From Kiritimatiellales bacterium (GTDB lineage: Bacteria > Verrucomicrobiota > Kiritimatiellia > Kiritimatiellales > Pontiellaceae): DNA of 57,977 nucleotides. Shown one piece after another: positions 1-8,851 of the stretch (position 1 is the stretch's first letter; the number at the start of each line of letters is the position of its first letter). Made by a program: the position numbers and the translations under genes. The notes beneath the pieces were generated by a model that made no database searches, was not told where the DNA came from, and saw only the letters and a program-made list of their open reading frames with translations. The DNA is taken from contig JAIPJC010000006.1 in assembly GCA_021734345.1 (NCBI GenBank), forward strand, positions 1 through 57,977, given 5' to 3'.

Positions 1-2
1 AC

Positions 3-374
3 GCCTTTTCCACCCAGCGCAACAGCGAACTGTGGACGGTCGACTTTTTCCGGAAGCTCAAACGAGTCATGAGGCCGGACGCCGTACTGCTCACCTATTG
101 CGCCGCGATTCCCGTTCGATCGGGACTTCTGGAAGCCGGATTTTTTGTCGGCGAAACCGCGCCGGTCGGCCGCCAGCGCGGCGGCACCATCGCCGCCATG
201 CAGGCGGAGCACATCGAAATCCCCCTACCCGGCCACGAACTGGAAATGATCCGCGACACCACCCGCGGCCTGCCCTACCGCGATCCCTACGGCGTTTGGA
301 CCAACAAGGAAATCCTCCGCGACCGGCAGGAGCGCATCATTCAAAGCAAACGAGAAGAACCTTCCAATCAATAG
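3..374 (+). CDS. MnmC-like tRNA modification methyltransferase, C-terminal part (5' truncated by window edge)
   Basis: The frame is open from base 3, so only the C-terminal 123 residues or so are visible and the true start lies outside the window. The visible part reads AFSTQRNSELWTVDFFRKLK, then a VLLTYCAAIPVRSGLLEAGF segment. This resembles the end of the MnmC/DUF752 methyltransferase domain, where the pattern is typically DAFSPxxNPELW, then TYCAAGxVRRxLxxAGF. In that family the enzyme completes the methylaminomethyl group on U34 of tRNA. The tail after this motif (GRQRGGTIA and about 55 more residues) is not familiar. An FAD-dependent oxidase half, as in fused E. coli MnmC, is not seen after it. 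Family assignment is moderately sure; the exact substrate is inference. Confidence 0.6.
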   Translation, partial: AFSTQRNSELWTVDFFRKLKRVMRPDAVLLTYCAAIPVRSGLLEAGFFVGETAPVGRQRGGTIAAMQAEHIEIPLPGHELEMIRDTTRGLPYRDPYGVWTNKEILRDRQERIIQSKREEPSNQ

Positions 375-400
375 ATTTCTGTGTTTAATTCCGCCGCATC

Positions 401-1426
401 ATGAAGAACGAACTGCATTTGACCGAAGACCTGCGCGTGAAGGAGCTGAAACGGCTCATCACGCCGGAAAAACTCAAGGACGAGCTTCCGTTGGGCGACG
501 CGTTGACCACGAAGGTTCTGGCCGATCGACAGATCGTGCGCGACATCATCCATTTGCAGGATCCACGGTTATTGGTCGTGATCGGCCCCTGCTCGATCCA
601 CGATCCCGTCGCCGCGCTTGAATATGCCGAACGGCTGGCCGTGCTCGCCGAACAGGTGAAGGAAAAGTATTTCATCGTGGTGCGCGTTTATTTCGAGAAA
701 CCACGCACGACCATCGGCTGGAAAGGTTTCATCAACGATCCCTATCTCGACGACTCGTGCGACATGGAATATGGACTGCATGCCGCACGCAAGCTGATGC
801 TCGACATTGCCGGACTCGGCCTGCCGATCGCCACCGAATTCCTTGACCCGATCGTGCCGCAGTACACCGCCGACCTCGTCAGCTGGTCGGCCATCGGCGC
901 GCGCACCACCGAGTCGCAGACGCACCGCGAAATGGCCAGCGGCCTATCGATGCCGGTGGGATTCAAGAACGCGACCGACGGCAACATCCAGGTGGCTATC
1001 AACGCCATCGAGTCGGCCAGCATTCCGCATAGCTTCCTCGGCATCGACCAGGACGGCCACACCGCGGTAGTGAAGACCTCCGGCAATCCCGACGCGCATC
1101 TCGTATTGCGCGGAGGCGACAAGCAGCCCAACTTCGAGCTGCCGGAAGTCACCTATGCCGCCTGCAAGCTCGAGGCCGCCGGGCTGGACCGGTCCATCAT
1201 GGTCGACTGCTCCCACGCCAACGCCAGCAAGGTGGCCCGCAACCAGGTCAAGGTGTGGGACGATATCCTCAAACAACGGAAAAAGGACAACTGCCCAATC
1301 ACCGGAGCGATGGTCGAGAGCTTCCTCAAGGAAGGCAACCAGAAGATTACCGCCGCCCTTGAGTATGGCCTGTCCATCACCGACCCCTGCATCGACTGGG
1401 AAACCACCGGACGCCTATTTTCGTAG
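401..1426 (+). CDS. aroF: 3-deoxy-7-phosphoheptulonate synthase (class I DAHP synthase)
   Basis: This enzyme condenses phosphoenolpyruvate and erythrose 4-phosphate, the first step of the shikimate pathway in the cytoplasm. The 341 residues match the AroF/G/H type in length. Motifs include VVIGPCSIHD near residue 65, the active-site stretch RVYFEKPRTTIGWKGFINDP, ATEFLDPIVPQY, GARTTESQTHREMASGLSMP, and VDCSHANASK. The symbol is generic, because feedback specificity (Phe, Tyr or Trp) cannot be read from sequence alone. It lies 26 bases after the MnmC-like gene and is followed by the kinase gene. No strong Shine-Dalgarno sequence precedes the ATG. Confidence 0.95.
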   Translation: MKNELHLTEDLRVKELKRLITPEKLKDELPLGDALTTKVLADRQIVRDIIHLQDPRLLVVIGPCSIHDPVAALEYAERLAVLAEQVKEKYFIVVRVYFEKPRTTIGWKGFINDPYLDDSCDMEYGLHAARKLMLDIAGLGLPIATEFLDPIVPQYTADLVSWSAIGARTTESQTHREMASGLSMPVGFKNATDGNIQVAINAIESASIPHSFLGIDQDGHTAVVKTSGNPDAHLVLRGGDKQPNFELPEVTYAACKLEAAGLDRSIMVDCSHANASKVARNQVKVWDDILKQRKKDNCPITGAMVESFLKEGNQKITAALEYGLSITDPCIDWETTGRLFS

Positions 1427-1486
1427 GTTGCCCTGCGCAACCGCGAATGCTACGGTCTGCGGCAGTTTCCAACTATCGGAAAAGCC

Positions 1487-3688
1487 ATGGACAAACCGGA
1501 CGATAAACCAAAACCGCCAAGCCGGGAAATCGGCAACGCCAACTTGTTTGCCGACGACATCGTTTTTTCCGATACGGAAAAGATCCTGTTCGAAGAGGAT
1601 CTTCAAGAGAAGAATCCGGACAGCCGCGCCAGTTTGATGGATGGCAACCCGGAAAACCGCTACACCGCCAACAAGAAGCTGAACCAAGGCGGCATGAAGG
1701 CCATTTGGGAGGTCGACGACCACCGCACCGCCCGCAAGGTGGCGATGGCGCTGATCCAGGATTCCAAGATCGCATCCGAACAGGATATCGACTCCTTCCT
1801 CTACGAGGCGCGGCTGACGGCCAATCTCCAGCACCCCAACATTATCCCGATCTACGACATTGCCCTCGACGAAAACGGCAATCCCTACTTCACCATGAAG
1901 TCGCTCAAGGGCGAAACATTGGGCGAGATCCTTAAGCAACTGCGCGCCGGCGACGCGCAATATAAAATCCGCTTCACCCGCACGCGGCTGCTCGGTATTT
2001 TCCTGAAGGTCTGCAACGCCATCGACTATGCCCACTCCAAAGGCGTCATCCATCTCGACCTCAAGCCCTCGAACGTCATTGTCGGCGACTATGGCGATGT
2101 CTACGTGCTCGACTGGGGCTTGTCCACGCTGATCACCCATCTCAACGAATACGACGGCGCGCCGGTGTCATGGCACAGCATCGACGACGTGCCGCTGGAA
2201 AACGGCCAAACCCTCACCCACTATCTCGAAAGCACGGCCAAAAGCCGGGAGCGACGCAATGTGGTGGGCGGCACGCCGGGCTACATGTCGCCGGAGCAGG
2301 CGCAGGGATCGCCGTCCGACATCGACTTCCAGACCGACGTCTACATGCTCGGCGCCATGCTCTACGAAATCCTGACATTCCAATGCCCCATCACCGGTGG
2401 CACCATCAGGGAGGTCCTGCAGAAAACCGTACGCGGTGAATTTCCAGATCCCGGAACGCGCGCACCCGAACTAAAGATCCCCGCCGCGCTCGCGGCCATC
2501 GCCTTGAAAGCCATGGCCACCGATCCGACCAGCCGCTACCCGACCGTCGCCGCGCTGATCCGCGATATCCAGAAATACCAGGACGGCTTTGCCACCAGCG
2601 CCGAAAACCCGACCTTCATCACCCACACCGCCCTGCTGGTCAAGCGCCACAAGATGGCCGTCAGTCTCATCGCCACATCCGCCGCAATCATTGCCGTGAT
2701 TTTGGTCAACAGCTTTTCCTCCATCAAGCAGAGTGAACACGTGGCCGTCGGCGCACTCGCGGCGTTGCGGGAAAAGAACGACTATATTGCGGCTACCGCC
2801 AAAAAAGTGGCACCCGACTATCTCAACCTGATGGCTCGCGAGGAGAAAGCCTTCGAGTTCGCGGCGGCCGAGCAGGCGCTCGACACCGCCCTCGCCTTTG
2901 ATCCCTCCTTCGACACGGGCTGGATGTGGAAAGGCAAGATGCTGCTCTGCCAGCAGCGGTTTTCCGAAGCATGGAAAATTCTCAGCGGCAACCACGGTTA
3001 TCCGGTACGCAACGACTCGGCCGCCCTCAACCTGGCCGATACCTATAAAGACCAACTCAAAGTTCCAGATGCTGGACTTCCCGAGCTGGTACGGGCGTTC
3101 AAAACCCACAACATGGCCGAAGGAATTCCGCGCCTGTTCTACCACCTCAACCACGGCCCCTTCGATCCCGACACACGCTTCCCGGCCATCGAAGCCTCGC
3201 TCCGGCTATTGAACCCAAAGGTTGAAAAACTCAACTTTGCCTATAAGCCTGCCAAGGACGGCGGCTGGTCAATCGACCTGCACGGCAACCCGGAACTCGA
3301 CGACATCTCGCCGTTGTGCGGGCTCGACATCCGCAGCCTCAACGCCAGCGGCATCGGATCGCCCGACCTCAGGTTGCTGACCGAAAGCGGCATGAAGGAA
3401 CTCCACCTCGCCGACACGGCGCTCAACCATTTGTTCGAGCTCGACCAGATGGCGGGGCTCGAAGCGCTTGATATCAGCAGCACGCATATCCGCAATCTGG
3501 TCAACATTGTGAAATATCCCAAGCTGACCTCGCTCGACATTAGCGGCATTGACGGCCTCGCCATCTCGCCGCAACTCGTCTGGTGCCGCAACCTGCGGAC
3601 GCTGACCGTGGCGGAAGCCTTCCGCGACGATCCCACCATCCGAACCCTCGCCAACCGCGGCGTCATCATCATCTACACGAACAACTGA
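1487..3688 (+). CDS. Membrane-anchored Ser/Thr protein kinase-like protein with LRR-like C-terminal region
   Basis: The N-terminal part (residues about 58-365) is a bacterial Hanks-type kinase fold. It has a glycine-loop-like LNQGGMKAIWEV, a catalytic loop HLDLKPSN (189-196), DWG in place of DFG (209-211) and GYMSPEQA for the APE region. The beta-3 VAxK motif reads VAMA, so the usual ATP-anchoring lysine position is Ala88; a lysine lies at 84. One membrane span follows (about 390-410). The outer part has a TPR-like stretch (about 450-500), then leucine-rich, LRR-like segments such as LEALDISSTHIRNLVNIVKY near residues 610-700. The gene is followed after one base by an ECF sigma factor, suggesting that the kinase senses an outside signal and controls that sigma factor. 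ECF-kinase pairs are known (for example EcfP/PknT in Vibrio). Kinase activity itself is uncertain because of Ala88. Confidence 0.85.
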   Translation: MDKPDDKPKPPSREIGNANLFADDIVFSDTEKILFEEDLQEKNPDSRASLMDGNPENRYTANKKLNQGGMKAIWEVDDHRTARKVAMALIQDSKIASEQDIDSFLYEARLTANLQHPNIIPIYDIALDENGNPYFTMKSLKGETLGEILKQLRAGDAQYKIRFTRTRLLGIFLKVCNAIDYAHSKGVIHLDLKPSNVIVGDYGDVYVLDWGLSTLITHLNEYDGAPVSWHSIDDVPLENGQTLTHYLESTAKSRERRNVVGGTPGYMSPEQAQGSPSDIDFQTDVYMLGAMLYEILTFQCPITGGTIREVLQKTVRGEFPDPGTRAPELKIPAALAAIALKAMATDPTSRYPTVAALIRDIQKYQDGFATSAENPTFITHTALLVKRHKMAVSLIATSAAIIAVILVNSFSSIKQSEHVAVGALAALREKNDYIAATAKKVAPDYLNLMAREEKAFEFAAAEQALDTALAFDPSFDTGWMWKGKMLLCQQRFSEAWKILSGNHGYPVRNDSAALNLADTYKDQLKVPDAGLPELVRAFKTHNMAEGIPRLFYHLNHGPFDPDTRFPAIEASLRLLNPKVEKLNFAYKPAKDGGWSIDLHGNPELDDISPLCGLDIRSLNASGIGSPDLRLLTESGMKELHLADTALNHLFELDQMAGLEALDISSTHIRNLVNIVKYPKLTSLDISGIDGLAISPQLVWCRNLRTLTVAEAFRDDPTIRTLANRGVIIIYTNN

Positions 3689-3689
3689 C

Positions 3690-4298
3690 ATGGGCGAAGA
3701 AAACTACAATCCAACGCGGGTCACCCTGCTGGCCAAGCTCAAGAAGACCGACAACGACGAAGCCTGGCTCGAATTCGAAACCATCTACCGAGGATTCATC
3801 CTCAGCCTGATCGTCCGCATGGGCATCAACCAGCAGGATGCGGAAGACATCAGCCAGGCCGTGCTGACCAAGGTGTGGCAGAAGATCGAGGATTTCGAAT
3901 ACAACGAAAACAAGGGCAAGTTCCACAACTGGCTCGCCGCCATGACCCGCAATACCGTCAAGGACTTCTTCCGCACCAAGAAAAACTTCATCACCGGCCG
4001 TGATTCCGTCGAATACCAGGAGCAATACCTCGACATCGAAGAACACGTGCTTCCCGATATCGAAAACCTCGCCCGCGAGGAATGGGTACTGCACATCACC
4101 AACCTCGCATGGGACAACATCAAGGCCGACATCTTCGAAACCAAGCGGGAGGTCTTCAAAATGGTCTCGCAGGAGGTTCCCAACAAGGAGATCGCTCAGA
4201 AGCTGGGCATCTCGGAAGTCAGCGTCCGCGTCTATAAAGCCGAGGTCTTTGAAAAAATGCGCTCCGAAATCAGTCGCCTCAATCGCGAACTCGGTTAA
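3690..4298 (+). CDS. ECF-type RNA polymerase sigma factor, kinase-linked
   Basis: The protein has 202 residues. The sigma-2 region contains GINQQDAEDISQAVLTKVWQ near residue 45, including the DAED-like motif for core binding and promoter melting. A sigma-4 helix-turn-helix lies near the C-terminus (VPNKEIAQKLGISEVSVRVY). A longer than usual linker (about residues 95-150, charged) separates the two. The ATG follows the kinase stop codon by one base, so the two are almost certainly co-transcribed and probably translationally coupled. No anti-sigma factor is adjacent, which fits regulation by phosphorylation. Targets are unknown. Confidence 0.88.
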   Translation: MGEENYNPTRVTLLAKLKKTDNDEAWLEFETIYRGFILSLIVRMGINQQDAEDISQAVLTKVWQKIEDFEYNENKGKFHNWLAAMTRNTVKDFFRTKKNFITGRDSVEYQEQYLDIEEHVLPDIENLAREEWVLHITNLAWDNIKADIFETKREVFKMVSQEVPNKEIAQKLGISEVSVRVYKAEVFEKMRSEISRLNRELG

Positions 4299-4490
4299 AA
4301 ACCCCTTGTTTTACGTCCATTTTAAAATGGGGTGAAAAAAAAACCTAAAAAAAAGCCGCTTGTGAGTAACACTCCTGCCACTACCCTCGTATTCATTAGC
4401 GAACCCAACAACTAGCAATTAAAAACGAAGCATGTGCAGCAAACCCAAGTGAACCCAAACCCAACTGTTGCCCGCTTCATTACTCCGAGC

Positions 4491-4522
4491 AAACCCCGCC
4501 CACCCAGCGGGGTTTTCTTTTT
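4491..4522 (+). terminator. Rho-independent terminator (plus strand)
   Basis: AAACCCCG pairs with CGGGGTTT around a short loop, and the second arm runs into TTTTCTTTTT. It lies about 190 bases after the sigma factor stop, so it may end that transcript or a short RNA of its own. Confidence 0.75.
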
Positions 4523-4545
4523 GCCCCCGATTAATCCCCAAACGC

Positions 4546-4571
4546 AAAAACCCCGCCATGCGGCGGGGTTT
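4546..4571 (-). terminator. Rho-independent terminator of the acyl-CoA dehydrogenase transcript
   Basis: AAACCCCGCC pairs with GGCGGGGTTT around a four-base loop. On the minus strand the stem is followed by a run of T (plus-strand AAAAA at 4546-4550). It lies 23 bases past the stop of the minus-strand dehydrogenase gene. Confidence 0.8.
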
Positions 4572-4594
4572 AATGTTTCCAAGGATTGGAAGCT

Positions 4595-5758
4595 TTAGAT
4601 GGAAGCGTATTCCTTGACGAGGGCGTTGCCGACGATATCGCGTTGGATCTGGTTGGTGCCTTCGTAGATCTGCAGGATCTTGGCGTCGCGCATCATCTTC
4701 TCGACCGGATATTCCTTCATGAAGCCGTAGCCGCCGAGGACCTGTACGGCGTCGGTGGTGACGGACATGGCGACGTCGCCCGCGTAGTATTTGCACATGG
4801 CGGAAATCTTGGAGACATCCTTCACGCCGGCGTCGAGCGTGCGGCAGGCGGCATAGGTAATAGCGCGCGCGGTTTCAACCTTGGTTGACATTTCGGCGAG
4901 CATCCAGAGTAGACCTTGGTTGGCAATGATCGGCTTGCCGAACTGTTTGCGGACCTTGGCATATTTGACGGCTTCGTCCAGCGCGCCCTGAGCAAGGCCA
5001 ACGCCCTGGGAGGCGATGCCGGGGCGGGAGACGTCGAACGTTTTCATGGCGAGCAGGAAGCCCATGCCTTCGCGGCCGATGAGGTTTTCAGCCGGAACTT
5101 CGCAATCTTCAAATACGAGTTCACGGGTGGCGGAAGCCCGGATGCCAAGCTTGTCTTCCTTCTTGCCGAAGCTGAAGCCGGGGGTGTCCTTTTCGACAAT
5201 GAAGCAGGAAACGCCGCGTGCGCCCTTGGACTTGTTGGTGACTGCGAAAACGGTGTAGATATCGGCTTCGCCGCCGTTGGTGATCCATTGCTTGGTGCCG
5301 TTGAGGACATACTTGTCGCCCTTCTTGACGGCAGTGGTCCGAATGCCGCCGGCGTCGGAACCGGCGTTGGCTTCGGTCAGTCCGAAGGCGGCCCATTTTT
5401 CGCCGGTAGCCAGTTGGGAGAGATATTTTTTCTTCTGTTCGTCGGAGCCACCGATAATGATCGGATCGGCCCCGAGGGCGTTGGCCGCAAAGGAGACGGA
5501 TACGCCGATGCAGTATTTGGACATGGTTTCGACCGCGAGGCAGAAGCCGAGGTGATCCGCGCCGAAACCGCCGTATTCCTCGGGAATGTACAGACCCATC
5601 AGATCCATCTGTGCGAGTTCCTTAAGCAGCTCGCCCGGAAAGATGCCCTTCTCGTCGAGTTCCGCGCGCACCGGAACGATGCGCTCCTTGCCGAAATCGT
5701 CGATCAGATTGACGATTTCCATTTGGTCTTCGGTAATTCCCCAGTTGATATTCCCCAT
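4595..5758 (-). CDS. Acyl-CoA dehydrogenase (short-chain/butyryl-CoA type)
   Basis: This FAD enzyme forms the alpha-beta double bond of acyl-CoA and passes electrons to ETF. Its 387 residues match the usual length. Visible family motifs are GLYIPEEYGGFGADHLGF, the FAD-binding AFGLTEANAGSDAGGI and KQWITNGGEADIYTVFAV. Near the C-terminus QVLGGYGFMKEYPVEKMMRD precedes IYEGTNQIQRDIV, which carries the catalytic glutamate. The start has AAGGAGAAGG upstream. It is last in a minus-strand group with etfB, etfA and trxB, so ETF is its likely electron acceptor. Chain-length specificity cannot be fixed from sequence. Confidence 0.93.
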   Translation of the reverse strand: MGNINWGITEDQMEIVNLIDDFGKERIVPVRAELDEKGIFPGELLKELAQMDLMGLYIPEEYGGFGADHLGFCLAVETMSKYCIGVSVSFAANALGADPIIIGGSDEQKKKYLSQLATGEKWAAFGLTEANAGSDAGGIRTTAVKKGDKYVLNGTKQWITNGGEADIYTVFAVTNKSKGARGVSCFIVEKDTPGFSFGKKEDKLGIRASATRELVFEDCEVPAENLIGREGMGFLLAMKTFDVSRPGIASQGVGLAQGALDEAVKYAKVRKQFGKPIIANQGLLWMLAEMSTKVETARAITYAACRTLDAGVKDVSKISAMCKYYAGDVAMSVTTDAVQVLGGYGFMKEYPVEKMMRDAKILQIYEGTNQIQRDIVGNALVKEYASI

Positions 5759-5816
5759 GTCCTTCTCCTTGGTTGTTTACATCCACCGGCCTCTCGGCCG
5801 AACCCTTGTTCTTTTG

Positions 5817-5877
5817 ACGGGATTTACAGGATTAATAGGATTTTATTCACCAATCCCGTTCATCCTGTGAATCCTGT
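5817..5877. repeat. Imperfect inverted repeat of ACAGGATT words between trxB and acyl-CoA dehydrogenase genes
   Basis: The left arm reads ACGGGATTTACAGGATTAAT. The right arm (5852-5877) reads back as ACAGGATTCACAGGATGAAC followed by GGGATT. Such GGATTNACAGGATT words are dispersed intergenic repeats in many bacterial genomes. No coding frame is present. Confidence 0.55.
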
Positions 5878-5886
5878 CCTAAACCA

Positions 5887-6810
5887 TTATTCTCCTTGCG
5901 CTTCGAGGAAGCGCTCGGCCTCCAGTGCGGCGGCGCAACCGGTACCGGCTGCGGTGACGGCCTGCCGATAGATCGAATCCGACACATCGCCCGCCGCGAA
6001 CACCCCTTCGATCTTGGTCTTCACGCCCTTGGCGATGAGATAGCCGGTCCCGTCCATATCGAGCTGCCCGACAAAGGCATCGGTATTCGGCTTGTGGCCG
6101 ATCGCCACAAAAAATCCGGTGCATTCGATTTCGGAAATTTCACCGGTCTTGACGTTGCGTACCCGCACGCCGGTCACTTCGCCCTTCGCCACATCAAGCA
6201 CTTCCTCGACGACCGAGTTCCATACAGCCTCCACCTTGGGGTGGGACAGCAGGCGATCGGCCATGATTTTCGAGGCGCGCAGTTCATCGCGACGATGGAT
6301 GAGTGTGACCTTGGAGCCGAAGCGGGTCAGGAACATCGCTTCTTCGCAGGCAGTATCGCCGCCACCGACCACCACGATCGGGACGTCGCGGTAGAATGCG
6401 CCATCGCACGTGGCGCAGGCGGATACGCCGCGGCCAATCAGTTTCTGTTCGGATTCGATACCGAGGTAGCGGGCGGTGGCGCCGGTGGCGATGATGACGG
6501 TCTGCGCCTCGATCACTTCGTCGTCGGTCAACGTCAGCTTGAACGGCCGGGCGGAGAGATCGGCCTTGACGACTTCGCCGAACTGGTATTTTGCACCAAA
6601 ACGCTCGGCCTGGGCGCGCATCTTCGCCATCAGGGTCGGGCCGTCGATGCCGTCCTCAAAGCCCGGATAGTTTTCGACGTCGTTGGTGGTGGTGAGCTGT
6701 CCGCCCGGCTGCATGCCCTCGATCACAAGCGGACTCAAGTTGGCGCGGGCGGTATAGATGGCGGCGGTCAAACCAGCGGCGCCGGCTCCTATGATTACTA
6801 CTTTTTCCAT
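5887..6810 (-). CDS. trxB: Thioredoxin-disulfide reductase
   Basis: This is an NADPH-dependent flavoprotein that keeps thioredoxin reduced in the cytoplasm. The 307 residues fit the low-molecular-weight type. It starts with an FAD-binding [18 protein letters not shown], has the redox-active CATC near residue 138, the NADPH motif [13 protein letters not shown], and ends with [20 protein letters not shown]. The start is preceded by AAAGGAAC. It sits between etfA and the acyl-CoA dehydrogenase gene on the same strand, each separated by about 110-130 bases of repeat-like spacer, so separate promoters are possible. Confidence 0.96.
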   Translation of the reverse strand: MEKVVIIGAGAAGLTAAIYTARANLSPLVIEGMQPGGQLTTTNDVENYPGFEDGIDGPTLMAKMRAQAERFGAKYQFGEVVKADLSARPFKLTLTDDEVIEAQTVIIATGATARYLGIESEQKLIGRGVSACATCDGAFYRDVPIVVVGGGDTACEEAMFLTRFGSKVTLIHRRDELRASKIMADRLLSHPKVEAVWNSVVEEVLDVAKGEVTGVRVRNVKTGEISEIECTGFFVAIGHKPNTDAFVGQLDMDGTGYLIAKGVKTKIEGVFAAGDVSDSIYRQAVTAAGTGCAAALEAERFLEAQGE

Positions 6811-6827
6811 AACAGGTTCCTTTACGT

Positions 6828-6910
6828 TGGATTAATGGATAAGTGGATTACAGGATTGTCGGGGCAGTTTCAAACCACCAGTCGCTTCAATCCACGTATC
6901 CAAAAATCCA
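6828..6910. repeat. Imperfect inverted repeat upstream of trxB
   Basis: TGGATTAATGGATAAGTGGA (6828-6847) and TCCACGTATCCAAAAATCCA (6891-6910) pair over 17 of 20 positions. It fills most of the etfA-trxB spacer. Confidence 0.5.
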
Positions 6911-6923
6911 TACCTCCAGGCCT

Positions 6924-7922
6924 CTACGCCTTGGCCGCTGCGATCTGCTTCTGGAATTCGGGAACAATTTGGTGCAGGTCGCCGATGAGGCCGAAGTCGG
7001 CGACATCGAAGATGGGGGCGTTTGGATCCTTGTTGACCGCCACGATCACATCGGAACTCTGCATGCCGGCCAAGTGCTGGATGGCACCGGAAATCCCGCA
7101 GGCGACATACACGACCGGACAAACGGTTTTGCCGGTCTGCCCCACCTGGTGGTGATGTGAAATCCAACCGGCATCCACCGTGGCGCGCGACGCACCTACG
7201 GCGGCGCCAAGCTCGGAGGCAAGGTCGTAGATGATCTTGAAGTTTTCGGGTTTACCGACCCCGCGTCCACCGGAGACAATGAACTGCGCGGCATTCAGAT
7301 CGATGGTGCTGTCGGCTTCATGCACCGACTCAAGGCGGCGCATGCGTTCGGGCACACCGGAAAGGTCGACGGAATACGGCACCTGTTCGCCCGACTCGTT
7401 GTCGGAAAGCTTCGTCTTCTTGAAGACGTTGGAGCGGACGGTGGCCATCTGCGGGCGATGGTTTGGACAAATGATGGTGGCCATGATGTTGCCGCCAAAC
7501 GCCGGACGCGTCTGAAGGAGATTGCCCGCCTCGACATCGAAGTCGAGCTGCGTGCAGTCGGCGGTAAGGCCGGCATCGACCATCACGGCGACGGTCGGCG
7601 CAAGGCTGCGGCCGATGGTGGTGGCACCGTAGAGAACGATCTCCGGCCGCTTCTCGTTGATCAGCTGGGCGACGGCGCGGGCGTAGTAGTCGTTCTGGTA
7701 GTCGGCGAGCTTGGGATCGTCGATGGTGTAGACCTTCTTCGCGCCAAAGTTGTATAGCTCCTGGCAAAACGCCGCACCGTCGGCGGAAGGAAGAACCGCC
7801 GCCAGCGTGAAGCCCGCCTTTTCGGCAAGAATCTGCCCTTCGCTAAGGAGTTCGCGCACCACGCCGGCCAGCTTGCCTTCGCGTTGCTCTGCAAATACCC
7901 AAAGTTCCTTGGTTGTGCTCAT
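6924..7922 (-). CDS. etfA: Electron transfer flavoprotein alpha subunit
   Basis: This is the FAD-carrying half of ETF, which collects electrons from acyl-CoA dehydrogenases. The C-terminal FAD domain signature is clear: [20 protein letters not shown], then [20 protein letters not shown] and a final segment [20 protein letters not shown]. The 332 residues fit the family. The start codon overlaps the end of etfB by four bases (ATGA), indicating translational coupling. The acyl-CoA dehydrogenase two genes downstream is the likely partner. Confidence 0.96.
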   Translation of the reverse strand: MSTTKELWVFAEQREGKLAGVVRELLSEGQILAEKAGFTLAAVLPSADGAAFCQELYNFGAKKVYTIDDPKLADYQNDYYARAVAQLINEKRPEIVLYGATTIGRSLAPTVAVMVDAGLTADCTQLDFDVEAGNLLQTRPAFGGNIMATIICPNHRPQMATVRSNVFKKTKLSDNESGEQVPYSVDLSGVPERMRRLESVHEADSTIDLNAAQFIVSGGRGVGKPENFKIIYDLASELGAAVGASRATVDAGWISHHHQVGQTGKTVCPVVYVACGISGAIQHLAGMQSSDVIVAVNKDPNAPIFDVADFGLIGDLHQIVPEFQKQIAAAKA

Positions 7923-8707
7923 AGTACGTTGCGCTCCTTTAGATTTTTGATGAGTTCAGCCACCATTTCGGCAGGTTCGCCGGATAGCGTTTTCTTGTTG
8001 AGCTTGATCGGCGGCGCAAAGACCTTGCTCACCTTGGTGGGCGATCCGGCCAAGCCAATCTTGGATTCCTCGGGTTGCAACTCGTCGAATCCCCATGTCG
8101 GGATTCCGGCCTTCTTGGCGGCCATTTTCTTTTTCAGCGAAGGCATGCGTAGCTGGTTGGCCTCCTTGACGACGGTGAGGGCGGCGGGTTTGTCGATATC
8201 CCACACTTCATATCCATCCTCCGTCACCTTGTTGACCTTGAAGGTGTTGCCGGTGACCTCGACGCTCTTGGCGTAGGTGAGCATCGGAATATCCAAAAAG
8301 TGCGCCACGCCGGGGCCAACCTGCGCGGTATCGCCATCGATCGCCTGCTTGCCGAAAAGAATCAAATCGACGCCTTCGAGCTTCTTGATGGCGAGGCTGA
8401 TGGTATAGGAGGTGGCCCAGGTGTCGGCCCCGCCAAACTTACGGTCGGAAATCAGGATGGCTTCGTCCGCACCGTGGGAGAGCGCAGTACGCAGCGCCTC
8501 GTCGGCCTGCGGCGGCCCCATGGAAATGACGGTAACCTTGCCCCCATGCAGATCCTTGAGTTGTAGCGCCATTTCGAGTGCGTTCTCGTCAAACGGATTA
8601 ATAATGCTCGGAACTCCTGCGCGATTCAGACGGTTGGTTTCGCGGTCAATCGTAACCTTGTCCGAATCGGGCACCTGCTTAATGCATACCACGATGTTCA
8701 TCAACAC
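7919..8707 (-). CDS. etfB: Electron transfer flavoprotein beta subunit
   Basis: This is the AMP-binding half of ETF. The N-terminus reads VCIKQVPDSDKVTIDRETNR and is followed by GVPSIINPFDENALEMALQL. The nucleotide-domain stretch DLILFGKQAIDGDTAQVGPG is also typical. At 262 residues it is a normal size. It is first in the etfB-etfA-trxB-dehydrogenase group. The upstream 204 bases are shared with the divergent PEP-CTERM gene and must hold its promoter. Confidence 0.96.
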   Translation of the reverse strand: MLMNIVVCIKQVPDSDKVTIDRETNRLNRAGVPSIINPFDENALEMALQLKDLHGGKVTVISMGPPQADEALRTALSHGADEAILISDRKFGGADTWATSYTISLAIKKLEGVDLILFGKQAIDGDTAQVGPGVAHFLDIPMLTYAKSVEVTGNTFKVNKVTEDGYEVWDIDKPAALTVVKEANQLRMPSLKKKMAAKKAGIPTWGFDELQPEESKIGLAGSPTKVSKVFAPPIKLNKKTLSGEPAEMVAELIKNLKERNVL

Positions 8708-8851
8708 CCCTTTCTACGGTTGGTAAAAAATTAGGCAACAAACTATGACAAGCCACCAACAGGCTCAAGTCAAATCGCCTATAAGCAACCCGCATTAGGT
8801 TTCAGGGTCTTCTAATGACTGTAAAGAAATCCAACAAGCGTCGTTGCCATC

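Larger units (their letters stand above)
4299..4594. other. Intergenic region after the sigma factor; palindrome and A-rich tract
   Basis: This 296-base gap holds a perfect 14-base palindrome (CCATTTTAAAATGG, 4317-4330), then A-rich tracts (4336-4357). About 130 bases without a credible reading frame follow, with three to four GAACCCAA or AAACCCAA words, and then two strong hairpins annotated separately. A palindrome TTTCCAAGGATTGGAA lies at 4576-4591. A small RNA ending at the first hairpin is possible but unproven. Confidence 0.4.

Noticed and set aside
4916-7155. Long open frames on the plus strand opposite the acyl-CoA dehydrogenase and trxB genes
   Set aside because: They are mirror frames of clear genes in GC-rich DNA. 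Their translations are low-complexity, without motifs.
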